Origin: Pyxidicoccus fallax
Lineage (GTDB): Bacteria > Myxococcota > Myxococcia > Myxococcales > Myxococcaceae
DNA: 47,754 nt
Assembly: GCF_012933655.1 (NCBI RefSeq)
Contig: NZ_JABBJJ010000054.1
Coordinates: 1-47,754 of the forward strand
Reading direction: 5' to 3'
The notes beneath the pieces are model-generated. The model was not told the origin of the DNA, searched no databases, and saw nothing but the letters and a program-made list of their open reading frames with translations. Position numbers and translations under genes: made by a program. Shown piece by piece: positions 31,294 to 41,318 of this stretch (its first letter is position 1; every line of letters begins with the position of its first letter).

Positions 31294-33345
31294 CTACCGC
31301 ACGGTGAAGGACCGCGAGTGGCCCGAGTACGGGCGCACGCGGCCGTCCCAACCGGACTTCCAGTCGCCCTCGTGCACCACGCGGTAGGTGCCCGGCACCG
31401 CGTCCTGGGGGATGTCCCACTCCACGGTGACGTGCGAGCAGGCCAGCGTGGGCACGCAGTTCACCCGGCGCCACCGGTAGCGCGTCTCCCAGTCGCCATC
31501 CCACGCCACGTCCAGCCACGTCCCGCCGGGCCCCTGCCGCTGCACGCGCAGGTACGTGCCCTCCAGGTGCAAATCATTCTTCGGGTGGCCGCCCCAGAAG
31601 GTGACGCTCACCGTCTCGCCGCGCGTGTAGGCGGCGCGCGCGTCGGTGACGGCTTCACCGAAGTCCACCCACAGGAGCTTGTCGTCGAAGACGACGCCCG
31701 GCTGGAGGCTCGCCTGCACGGAGCGCAGGTCTCGCGGCACGGGCCCGGGCGGCACGGGCTGTCCGTCGCGCAGGGCCACCGCCAGCGCGTCGAAGCCCTG
31801 CTGGAGAGCGGCCAGCGTCCACGGGCCGAAGTGCGTGGAGGCGCCCTCGTAGGCCTGACGCGCGTACTCCTCGCGGGTGGTGACGTAGCCCGCGTACGCG
31901 TTGGACAGGCCGGCGATGACCACCTCCGTCACGCCCAGGGGGGCCAGCCGCTCCAGCACCGTGCGCCGCAGCCGGCGCCCGGCCATGGTCGTCACCTCGA
32001 AGGGCACCGCCACCATCGCGAGCGGCCCCACGGTGACGAGCTGCAGGGGCAGCACCTCCGGCGTCCACGGGTAGGGCGTCATGCTGCCCATCTCCAGGAC
32101 GATGGGCTTCTCCGCCTGGCAGGGCGTGGTGAAGACGGCGCAGGTGAACTGACTCCACACGTCGTGGATGGCCGCGCACGAGGCGCCCTCCACGCCGAAG
32201 CCGGGCCCGTCCTCCGCGCCCGCGAGCATGGAGATGCCGATGGCCGCGGGGCACGTGCGGCGCGGCGTGCCGTCCGTCCAGGCGGGCGCCACGTCCACCG
32301 CGTCCATCTTCAGGTACATCTGCCGGAAGTCCACCCCGCCCGTCAGCGGCGTGTCGGCCTGGGCCCACAGCCGCGCGGCGAAGTCGTGCTGCCTGCGGGC
32401 GGAAATCTCCGTGTCCTCGAAGTCGTCCGCGCCGCCGCCGTCCGTGCCGCCGAGCACGTTGGGGGTGACGTCGCCCTCGTTGGCGTTGGCGAAGGCGGCG
32501 ACGAAGCCGGGGCCGCGCGCCTTCTCGAAGAGGTACGAGGCCAGCCCCTTGTTGTCGCCGCTGATGAGGGTGTTGTGGTTGCCCATGGACGTGGCGTGCA
32601 CGGCGAACCAGTTGATGAGGCCCACCTCGGTGCCGTCCGCGCGGGTGAGGCGCACCAGCGTCATCCGCGGATCCACGTCGTACGGGTAGCGGGCGCGCTC
32701 CTCGGGCGGGTTGAGGCGGTAGGCCTCCGGCGAGCGGTTGCGGCTGGCGCCCAGCAGCTCGCCCGCGGCCAGCCGCAGGGTGCCCTCGCCCAGGTTGGCG
32801 TGGGCCCGGTCGATGGAGGTGACGATGCCGGAGACGATGGCGTCGAAGTTCTGCGGCACGAAGCCCAGCGACGTCAGGTTGTAGAAGGTGTAGTGCGAGA
32901 AGCCCCCCGGCCCCACGTGGGTGTGCGTGGCGCTCAAGAGCACGTTGTCGTCCGAGTACAGGCCGCCGTAGCGCGAGCGCAGCTTCTCCACCACCTGCTG
33001 CTTCACGGCCTGGAACACCATGCCCAGGTCCGCGCTGACGAAGACGACGCGGCGGCCGTTGCACGGCGAGGCGATGACGAAGGCGCGCGAGCGCAGGCGC
33101 TGGTGGATGCCGGACGTCTGCTGCGTGAGCTGGCCGTAGCCCATCATCCCCACCTCGGCGGCGGGGCCGGTGATGTCGCCGGTACCGGCGCCGATGAGGA
33201 AGCGCTGCTGGCCGGCGCACGCGTCGGGCGGCTGGGTCGCCGCCAGGGCCGGAGGAGCGGGCGGGGAAGCGGGGCCGGCCGCCCGGGCGCCCCCAGCGAG
33301 CACGAGGACGAGCGCCAGGGTGAGCCGGACGGTGTGGGTGCGCAT
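31294..33345 (-). CDS. Neutral ceramidase family hydrolase
   Basis: 683 residues, secreted (signal peptide MRTHTVRLTLALVLVLAGGARA), the full length of bacterial neutral ceramidases that split ceramide into sphingosine and fatty acid. N-terminal catalytic domain: zinc ligands His141 and His143 (ATHTHVGPGG) and His250 (WFAVHATSMGNHN), and the hexapeptide region ANEGDVTPN. In known family members this is GDVSPN with Ser as nucleophile; here codon ACC gives Thr294. The C-terminal ~150 residues form the usual beta-sandwich (VSVTFWGGHPKNDLHLEGTY). ATG 33345 has GGAG six bases upstream. Myxobacteria contain ceramides, so the enzyme may act on self or prey lipids. Confidence 0.88.
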   Translation of the reverse strand: MRTHTVRLTLALVLVLAGGARAAGPASPPAPPALAATQPPDACAGQQRFLIGAGTGDITGPAAEVGMMGYGQLTQQTSGIHQRLRSRAFVIASPCNGRRVVFVSADLGMVFQAVKQQVVEKLRSRYGGLYSDDNVLLSATHTHVGPGGFSHYTFYNLTSLGFVPQNFDAIVSGIVTSIDRAHANLGEGTLRLAAGELLGASRNRSPEAYRLNPPEERARYPYDVDPRMTLVRLTRADGTEVGLINWFAVHATSMGNHNTLISGDNKGLASYLFEKARGPGFVAAFANANEGDVTPNVLGGTDGGGADDFEDTEISARRQHDFAARLWAQADTPLTGGVDFRQMYLKMDAVDVAPAWTDGTPRRTCPAAIGISMLAGAEDGPGFGVEGASCAAIHDVWSQFTCAVFTTPCQAEKPIVLEMGSMTPYPWTPEVLPLQLVTVGPLAMVAVPFEVTTMAGRRLRRTVLERLAPLGVTEVVIAGLSNAYAGYVTTREEYARQAYEGASTHFGPWTLAALQQGFDALAVALRDGQPVPPGPVPRDLRSVQASLQPGVVFDDKLLWVDFGEAVTDARAAYTRGETVSVTFWGGHPKNDLHLEGTYLRVQRQGPGGTWLDVAWDGDWETRYRWRRVNCVPTLACSHVTVEWDIPQDAVPGTYRVVHEGDWKSGWDGRVRPYSGHSRSFTVR

Positions 33346-33483
33346 ACCAGTCTCCGAGGCGCCTGGGGAGGGCGCCTCCTGGGACGGAAGATGCCAACGC
33401 CCCCCGACGCGGGCAGGGCCTTCAGCGATGCGCCGTCATGAGGACCACAGTCGCCCGCGCGGGGGGTGCGCGGGAGGCGCCGC

Positions 33484-35661
33484 TCACGCGCCCGGCCGGC
33501 GCGCCGCGTCCTTCGGCGGAGGCGGCGGCGCCACGTTCAGCGCCACACGGAAGGTGGTGCCCGCTCCCACCGACGACTCCACGGAGATGTGGCCGCCCAT
33601 GCCGTTGACGATGGTGTCGCAGATGGACAGGCCCAGGCCCGTGCCCACCCCGGAGGCCTTGGTGGTGAAGAACGGGTCGAAGATGCGGCGCAGGTGCTCG
33701 GGGGGAATGCCGTGCCCGGTGTCGCGCACCACCACCATCACCCGCCCGCCGTCGTCCAGGAAGGTGGTGAGGCGGATTTCGTTCGACTCGGACTGGCCCT
33801 CGTCAATCGCATGGGCGGCGTTGATGACGAGGTTGAGGAACACCTGGAACAGCTTGCCCTCGTTGCCCTGCACCGGAGGCACCTCGCCGTACTCCTTCAC
33901 CAGCTTCGCGCGGGCGCGCACCGTGCTGGCCGCCATCTGCGTCACCGAGTCCAGCACCCGGTGCACGTCCACCGCCTCCTCCTTGCCGTCATCCACCCGG
34001 GAGAAGACGCGCAGCTGGCGGACAATCTGGCGCATGCGCTCGGCGCCCTCGCGGGCGTCGTCCAGCACCTGACGGCACTCCAGGAGTTCGTCGTGCGACA
34101 GGGGCCGCGAGCGCGGGCCCACCGTGCCGTGGAGGAAGTCCAGGTTGGACAGCACGTAGGCGAGCGGGTTGTTCAGCTCGTGGGCGATGCCGGCGGCCAG
34201 GAGGCCCATGGAGGCCATGCGGTCGGTGAGCATGAGCTGCGCCTGGGTGCGCTTGCGCTCGGTGAAGTCGCGCGCCACCGTCACCCGCGCGGGCGCCCCG
34301 TCGACGACGACGGCCAGCGTCACCAGGTCCGCCACCACCACCTCGCCGTCGCGGCGCACCAGCGGCATCTCCACCGCGCGCGCGGAGCGCTGGCCCTCCA
34401 GGGCCTGCCCCAGGTGCAGCTGCGCCGCCCCCCGGTCCTCCGGCCGCACCAGCTCCAGCACGTGCCGGCCCATCAGCTCCGCGGCGTCGCGGTAGCCCAG
34501 GTACTGCACCAGGGCCGGGTTGACGGACAGCAGCACCCCGTCGCCCACGTGCACCATGACGGGGTCCGGGAAGGCCTCGATGAGCAGGTGGACGCCCGCC
34601 TCGGTGCGCCGCAGCGTGGTCTCCGTGCGCATGCGCAGGGCGTTGTCGGTGCGCTGCTCCAGCGCCAGCGACAGCGCGCCGGCGGCGCCGGACAGGAGGT
34701 TGACCTCCACGGGCCCCCACGGGCGCGCCTCGCGGCAGTTGTCGAAGCCGATGACGCCGAAGAGCTGCCCGTGCACGTGCAGGGGCAGCAGCAGCACGGA
34801 CTTGACGCCCTGGGCCTCCAGCACCGGGGCCAGCATGTCCGGGAAGCCCCGCGGCAGGGCCTGCACGGGCTGGCCCCGCATGAGCCGGCTGGACTGCTCG
34901 GGATGGAGCGCCTCCATCAGCGGCAGGCCGTGCATCTCCGGGTCCTCCAGGTTGGGAGGAACGCCGGGGGCGCACCACTCCGCGCGCTGGGAGGCCAGCA
35001 GCGTGCCGTCCGGGGCGCGGTGCATCTCGAAGACGTAGACGCGGCTGGCGTCGGCCACGTGGCCCAGCGGCTCCACCACGGCGCCGTACAGGTCCATGGG
35101 GCGCTGGTGCGGCATCATCCGCCGCTGCACCTCCACCATGACCTCCAGGTAGCGCTCGCGCGTGGTGACGGCCTCCTCGGCGCGCCGCCGGGAGGTGACG
35201 TCCACCAGCGTGCCCACCACCTCGCCGGGCGCGGCCGGCAGGGCGCGCGCGGACAGCGCCACCCAGCGGGTGCCCCGGCCTTCCGCCGCCTCGATGCGCA
35301 GCTCCTCGCGCGGCGCCAGGCTGCGCTGGGAGGCGGCGGCGTCCAGCAGCCTCCTGGCCCGCTCGCGGTCCTCCGGGTGGAACACGTCCACCAGCGGGCG
35401 GTCGAGCCAGGACGCCACCAGCATGCCCGTCAGGCGCTCCCAGGGCTTGCCGAGGAAGGACAGGCGCCCCTGCGCGTCGAGCTGGAACGCCACGTCCTGC
35501 AGCAACTCATCGAGGATGCGCGCGCGCTGCGCCTCCACCGACGCGCCGGGCACGGAAGCCGGCGGCATCCGGGTCGCATGCGTCCCGCAATCACCGGGAC
35601 ACGGCTCGGGAACCGTCCCAGGGGCGTCCTCGCGCCCCGCTTCCCGCTGCTCGTCCGCCAA
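33484..35661 (-). CDS. Multi-domain sensor histidine kinase (PAS-GAF-PAS)
   Basis: 725 residues, soluble, no receiver domain. PAS-like domain (~45-155, FQLDAQGRLSFLGKPWERLT), GAF-like domain (~165-340, VKSVLLLPLHVHGQLFGVIG), second PAS (~355-470, LVRRDGEVVVADLV), then H-box AAGIAHELNNPLAYVLSNLD with intact His, N-box (NLVINAAHAI), G1 (DTGHGIP), F-box (IFDPFFTTK) and G2 (GVGTGLGLSI). The frame is open to 35985, but TTG 35661 has AGGAGG six bases upstream and begins a sensible protein, while the extension is Pro-rich and unlike the rest. It is downstream of the acyltransferase gene (157 bp gap). Confidence 0.88.
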   Translation of the reverse strand: MADEQREAGREDAPGTVPEPCPGDCGTHATRMPPASVPGASVEAQRARILDELLQDVAFQLDAQGRLSFLGKPWERLTGMLVASWLDRPLVDVFHPEDRERARRLLDAAASQRSLAPREELRIEAAEGRGTRWVALSARALPAAPGEVVGTLVDVTSRRRAEEAVTTRERYLEVMVEVQRRMMPHQRPMDLYGAVVEPLGHVADASRVYVFEMHRAPDGTLLASQRAEWCAPGVPPNLEDPEMHGLPLMEALHPEQSSRLMRGQPVQALPRGFPDMLAPVLEAQGVKSVLLLPLHVHGQLFGVIGFDNCREARPWGPVEVNLLSGAAGALSLALEQRTDNALRMRTETTLRRTEAGVHLLIEAFPDPVMVHVGDGVLLSVNPALVQYLGYRDAAELMGRHVLELVRPEDRGAAQLHLGQALEGQRSARAVEMPLVRRDGEVVVADLVTLAVVVDGAPARVTVARDFTERKRTQAQLMLTDRMASMGLLAAGIAHELNNPLAYVLSNLDFLHGTVGPRSRPLSHDELLECRQVLDDAREGAERMRQIVRQLRVFSRVDDGKEEAVDVHRVLDSVTQMAASTVRARAKLVKEYGEVPPVQGNEGKLFQVFLNLVINAAHAIDEGQSESNEIRLTTFLDDGGRVMVVVRDTGHGIPPEHLRRIFDPFFTTKASGVGTGLGLSICDTIVNGMGGHISVESSVGAGTTFRVALNVAPPPPPKDAARRPGA

Positions 35662-35818
35662 ATCCGGCCTCCTGCGCCCACGGAGAGAGGCCGGAGTCCT
35701 GACAGCACTGAAGGCTGCCGGGAAGCACATCCAGACCCTGGTTCCCCTCCCGGTGGCGACGTCAGGTACGAAGTTTACGGCCACCGAATGTCCGGAAGTC
35801 AATGAAGGCGAAGGGGGT

Positions 35819-36478
35819 TCACGCTCCGTCATCGGGCTCCCACCCACCGGGAGCACCCGACCGAGGGCGCAGCCGGCGGTCGCCGATGACACGGGCAGGC
35901 ACGCCCCCGACGATGGCCCAGGCGGGCACGTCCCGGGTGACGACGGCCCCCATGGCCACCACGGCATGGTCCCCCACGGTGACACCGTCGGTGATACCGG
36001 CGTTGGCGCCCACCCACACGTCCGCGCCCAGGGTGATGCCGCGTGAGGTGACGGGCTGCTCGCGCACGGGCCGGTCCGGCGCCAGCCCGTGGTCGAAGGC
36101 GTAGAGGGTGGCGCCGGTGGCGATGCGGCTGCCCTCGCCGATGCGGATGCCGGCCGCCCCTCCGTCCAGGCTGGCGCGCGCGTTGACGCTCACCCGGGGG
36201 CCGAGCACCACGGGCCCATGGAGGAAGACGTCGGCGGCCACGCTGCAGCCAGGCCCGATGGAGACGGTGCGGCCGGGCTCGGCGAAGATGCGCGCCTCCG
36301 GGGCGATGAAGCACCCCTCGGCGATCTGCACCGTCTCCAATTGGCGCAGCCGCTCCTGCACCTCCCGCTGCCACGCCTCCGCCCACTCGCGGTGGCGGGG
36401 CTTGAGGGAGAAGTAGAGCCACGGCATCCAGGAGAGCCGGAGCTTGTGCTGCTCGCGGCGAAGCGCGTCCAGGTCCAC
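35819..36478 (-). CDS. Hexapeptide-repeat acyltransferase
   Basis: 219 residues. The N-terminal ~50 residues are helical (WMPWLYFSLKPRHREWAEAW). A left-handed parallel beta-helix follows: repeats such as VQIAEGCFIAPEARIFAEPG and TVSIGPGCSVAADVFLHGPV, then IRIGEGSRIATGATLYAFDH with a likely catalytic His (FDHG), and the closing GADVWVGANAGITDGVTVGD to GGVPARVIGDR, typical of maltose/serine-type O-acetyltransferases. It likely transfers acetyl or another acyl group to a sugar or polysaccharide precursor. GTG 36478 has AGGGGG directly upstream. It diverges from the kinase-like gene at 36658. Confidence 0.85.
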   Translation of the reverse strand: MDLDALRREQHKLRLSWMPWLYFSLKPRHREWAEAWQREVQERLRQLETVQIAEGCFIAPEARIFAEPGRTVSIGPGCSVAADVFLHGPVVLGPRVSVNARASLDGGAAGIRIGEGSRIATGATLYAFDHGLAPDRPVREQPVTSRGITLGADVWVGANAGITDGVTVGDHAVVAMGAVVTRDVPAWAIVGGVPARVIGDRRLRPRSGAPGGWEPDDGA

Positions 36479-36657
36479 GCCCCCTGACTACCACGCCCGC
36501 GCACACGACCAAGGTCGGGGGTGCGCAAGGCCCCGGGGGCACCCGGGTCTCCAATGGCAGACAGACAAACCCTGGACAGTGCGATTCGCCAGGAAATGAC
36601 GGTGCCAGGGTTGGAGCGGGTCGTTAGGGTGGTTTCACCCGCGACGGAGAGTCTCCG

Positions 36658-37935
36658 ATGAAGAGCGCCCCACTGCCCCCGGACGAGGCGGCACGGCTGG
36701 CCGCGCTGGCCGCACACGATTTGCTGGACACCCTGCCGGAGCAGGACTTCGACGACCTGACGTCCCTGGCCTCGCGGCTGTGCGAGACGCCCATCGCCCT
36801 GGTGTCGCTGGTGGACCGGGAGCGGCAGTGGTTCAAGTCGCGGGTGGGGCTGGAGGCGCCGGAGACGCCGCGCGACGTGGCGTACTGCTCGCACACGATT
36901 CTGGGCGACGACGTGATGGTGGTGCCGGACGCGTTCCAGGACGCGCGCTTCCACGACAACCCGCTGGCCACGGGCGCGCCGCACGTGCGCTTCTACGCGG
37001 GCGCGCCGCTGCGCGCGGAGAGCGGCCACAAGCTGGGCACGCTGTGTGTCATCGACCACGTGCCGCGCGAGCTGACGCCGGAGCAGCTCGACTCACTGCG
37101 CAGGCTGGGGCGGCAGGTGGAGGCCCAGCTGCGGCTGCGCCTGCGGATGCAGGACCTGGAGCGGCGCGAGGCGGAGGGGCGCTCGCAGCGGGACGCACTG
37201 GGGCGAGCGCTGCGGCAGCGGGACGCGCTGGCGGAGCTGGTGATGAAGGATTTGCAGGTGCCCTTGAGCGGCATCCAGATGAACGCCTCGTTCATCACCT
37301 GCCGGCCGCCGGTGCCCGACGAGGTGCGGGTGGCGGCGCGCGACATCCAGGAGTCGGCGGAGAGCGCGCAGCGGATGGTGGCGAACCTGATGGACGCCGG
37401 ACGGGAGGACTCGCCGATGGTGCCCCGGCTGGCGGAGCTGGACGTGCACGGGCTGGTGACGGAGGTGGCGCGGGAGTTCTCGGCGCGCATCCAGGGCAGC
37501 CACCGGCAGTTCACCACGTCGGTGCGGGTGTCGCGGCGCTTCATGGTGGCGGACCGGGAGCTGCTGCGGCGGGCACTGGACAACCTGCTGGACAACTCGT
37601 ACCGCTTCACGGCGCTGGGCAGCGGGCGGGTGATGCTGGAGGTGGCGCAGCCGGAGCCGGACCTCTTGGAAGTGAAGGTCCGCGACGAGGGCCCGGGCAT
37701 TCCGACCGCGTCGCGCGAGCACGTGTTCGACGCGGTGGTGCCGGAGGGCACGCCCACGGCCGCGCGGGCCCGGGCGAGCAACGCGCTGGGGCTCGTCTTC
37801 TGCCGCCGCGCGGTGCAGGCCCATGGCGGGTGGTGCTGGGTGGAGGAGAACCGGCCCCGGGGCACCGTCTTCTGCCTGCGCCTTCCCCTGGGCCCGGAGC
37901 CCGCCACGCGCGAGCCGGGCAAGGCCAGCGGGTGA
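36658..37935 (+). CDS. GAF-domain histidine kinase-like protein lacking the phospho-His
   Basis: 425 residues, soluble. GAF domain (~28-160): LASRLCETPIALVSLVDRER, CSHTILGDDVMVVPDAF, PLRAESGHKLGTLCVIDHVP. A coiled coil (~160-195) leads to a dimerisation region where the H-box reads VMKDLQVPLSGI: Lys197 (codon AAG) stands where histidine kinases have His (as in V-x-HDLR-x-PL). The ATPase part keeps the N-box (NLLDNSYRF) and G1 (DEGPGIP), while G2 is altered (ARASNALGLVF for GxGLGL). Autophosphorylation on His is thus unlikely; a regulator or scaffold is suggested. GGAG lies eight bases before ATG 36658. Confidence 0.85.
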   Translation: MKSAPLPPDEAARLAALAAHDLLDTLPEQDFDDLTSLASRLCETPIALVSLVDRERQWFKSRVGLEAPETPRDVAYCSHTILGDDVMVVPDAFQDARFHDNPLATGAPHVRFYAGAPLRAESGHKLGTLCVIDHVPRELTPEQLDSLRRLGRQVEAQLRLRLRMQDLERREAEGRSQRDALGRALRQRDALAELVMKDLQVPLSGIQMNASFITCRPPVPDEVRVAARDIQESAESAQRMVANLMDAGREDSPMVPRLAELDVHGLVTEVAREFSARIQGSHRQFTTSVRVSRRFMVADRELLRRALDNLLDNSYRFTALGSGRVMLEVAQPEPDLLEVKVRDEGPGIPTASREHVFDAVVPEGTPTAARARASNALGLVFCRRAVQAHGGWCWVEENRPRGTVFCLRLPLGPEPATREPGKASG

Positions 37936-38003
37936 ACGTGCGCTGCCGCTTGCGCGTCCCGGGAGCCATCCCCAGCCTCCCGTGAAGGAGGACGGGACGG
38001 GAC

Positions 38004-38582
38004 ATGGCAGTCCAGAGCGAGCCGCCAAAGCGCGCGTGGGGCTGGGGCAAGGCCCGCGTGTGCGCGGTGGGCCACTCCACGCGCTCGGCGGACGAGCTGG
38101 TGGCGATATTGGAGGCGCACGGTGTCCGGGTGCTGGCGGACATCCGCACGGTGCCGCGCTCGCGCACCAACCCGCAGTTCAACCTGGATGCCTTTCCGAA
38201 GACGCTGGCGCGGGTGGGCATCCACCACCAGCATCTGGCTCGGCTTGGCGGGCTGCGGCGTCCCCGGAAGGACTCGCCCAACGCGGCGTGGCGCAACCTC
38301 AGCTTCCGCGGCTACGCGGACTACATGCTGACGGAGGACTTCGCGGAGGGCTTGGAGGAGTTGCGGGTGCTGTCACGCGAGGGGCCAGTGGCGGTGATGT
38401 GCGCGGAGGCGCTGCGGTGGCGCTGCCACCGCTCGCTGGTGGCCGATGCGCTCTGGGCGCGCGGCGTGGTGGTGCAACACCTGAAGAGCGCCACCCGCGC
38501 GGAGCCGCACCGGCTCACGCCGTTCGCCCAGGTGCACGGCCTGCGGGTGCTCTATCCGCTCACGGACACGGCCAGCGGATGA
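38004..38582 (+). CDS. DUF488 family protein
   Basis: 192 residues, cytoplasmic. Motifs: AVGHSTRSADELVAILEAHG, VLADIRTVPRSRTNPQFNLD, YADYMLTEDF and VAVMCAEALRWRCHRSLVAD are the standard DUF488 blocks. The CAE...CHR block contains conserved Cys and His residues. The function is not established; roles in DNA or RNA processing have been suggested for neighbours elsewhere. GAAGGAGGACGGG lies before ATG 38004. Confidence 0.85.
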   Translation: MAVQSEPPKRAWGWGKARVCAVGHSTRSADELVAILEAHGVRVLADIRTVPRSRTNPQFNLDAFPKTLARVGIHHQHLARLGGLRRPRKDSPNAAWRNLSFRGYADYMLTEDFAEGLEELRVLSREGPVAVMCAEALRWRCHRSLVADALWARGVVVQHLKSATRAEPHRLTPFAQVHGLRVLYPLTDTASG

Positions 38583-38671
38583 CCCCGGAGCCCCGCTTCT
38601 TTTGGGTTCAAACTTCGTGCTATTCCAGGAGTTCCTTCAATCAGGCGGGGTCCTCCGCTGGAGTGCACATC

Positions 38672-38928
38672 ATGATGAAGACGTGGATTCGGAGCATGGG
38701 GCTTGCCGGGATGCTGGCGCTGGGACTCGCGGGCTGTGGCGGGGTGGAGGCCCCCGTGGAGGCCGAGCACCTGGGTCAGGTCGAGCAGGCATACATCATC
38801 GCGTGCAGCTGGGAGGACCCCTCCCCCTGCGTCCGGAGCTCGCCCTTCGTGTGCGACTACGAGCAGGGCATTTGCGTCCCGGTCTGCGATGACGGCACCG
38901 TGTGCCCGTCGCACCGGTACTGCTGCAA

Positions 38929-38932
<4 letters not shown>
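38672..38932 (+). CDS. Small Cys-rich lipoprotein
   Basis: 86 residues. Signal peptide with lipobox GLAGC (MMKTWIRSMGLAGMLALGLAGCGG), then a Glu-rich linker and ~45 residues with nine Cys, ending CPSHRYCCN. No recognised domain. It is similar in layout, not clearly in sequence, to the lipoprotein at 7764-8048. GGAG is eight bases before ATG 38672 (ATG 38675 also possible). Its stop codon TAG (38930-38932) shares the palindrome CTAG with the stop of the convergent deacetylase gene. Confidence 0.75.
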
Positions 38933-40686
<1,754 letters not shown>

Positions 40687-40804
40687 GCGAGCCACCTCAC
40701 GAGGGGCCTGACGGGGAGCGGATGGGACGCGGGAGCGGAGCGGAGATGGTGCACGGCGAAGGCAAGCTTCGCGCAGGCAGCGGCGTCGCGGGGGCTTTTT
40801 TGCA

Positions 40805-40822
40805 CGGGGCCGGACGGCCCCG
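40805..40822 (-). terminator. Hairpin between lipoprotein and deacetylase genes
   Basis: Stem CGGGGCC / GGCCCCG (7 bp) with four-base loop, directly after the minus-strand lipoprotein stop (40825). A run of six T lies on the plus strand beside it, which is a run of A for minus-strand transcripts. Confidence 0.4.
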
Positions 40823-40824
40823 CG

Positions 40825-41250
40825 CTACTTCTGCACGGAGAGGATGATCCACCTGCGGGAATCCACCGCGTAGATGATGGGGACGTCCGAGAGTGGGGGT
40901 CCTTGCAGCTCGCGACAGGCGTCGGCCCTGGCGACGAAGCGGACGAAGACAACGTCCTCGCTGCCGGGCACCGCCGTGACGTCGTAGGTCTCGCGCTGGA
41001 AGGCACAGACCTCCGTGGGAGCCGCATTCCGAGGGGGCTTCGTGCCCAGTGGGAGGAAATCCTCCATGGCGAGCGCGACAGCCGCGGCGATGGGACCTGG
41101 AAGAAGATGCTGCCCTTCCGTGGGTAGGACGATGGGGAAGCTGTACCGTGAAGCCTCTTCCACGGGGGCCTTGGCCGGCCGCACGGGGGGACGGAACAGC
41201 GCGCAGCCCGGAAGCAGCAGACAGAGCGACAGCAACAGCTTGTGTCCCAT
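40825..41250 (-). CDS. Small lipoprotein of unknown function
   Basis: 141 residues. Signal peptide with lipobox LLPGC (MGHKLLLSLCLLLPGCALF), then ~120 residues with a helix-beta pattern: IAAAVALAMEDFLPLG, CAFQRETYDVTAVPGSEDVV, CRELQGPPLSDVPIIYAVDS. Two Cys in the mature part could pair. ATG 41250 has GGAGG upstream. It follows the JAMM lipoprotein gene by 68 bp on the same strand, so they probably form an operon and may act together. No family recognised. Confidence 0.7.
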   Translation of the reverse strand: MGHKLLLSLCLLLPGCALFRPPVRPAKAPVEEASRYSFPIVLPTEGQHLLPGPIAAAVALAMEDFLPLGTKPPRNAAPTEVCAFQRETYDVTAVPGSEDVVFVRFVARADACRELQGPPLSDVPIIYAVDSRRWIILSVQK

Positions 41251-41318
41251 GGCACCTCCATCCCACGGCAGCGTCGGATGCCACCATCCTGCCACCAGCG
41301 CGACGAATGATGGGCTGC

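Noticed and set aside
31318-33441. Long plus-strand frame opposite the ceramidase
   Set aside because: It is the complement of a gene with all family motifs and has the His/Arg/Gln-rich composition of shadow frames in GC-rich DNA.
33466-35805. 779-residue plus-strand frame opposite the PAS/GAF kinase
   Set aside because: Shadow of the histidine kinase, no domain.
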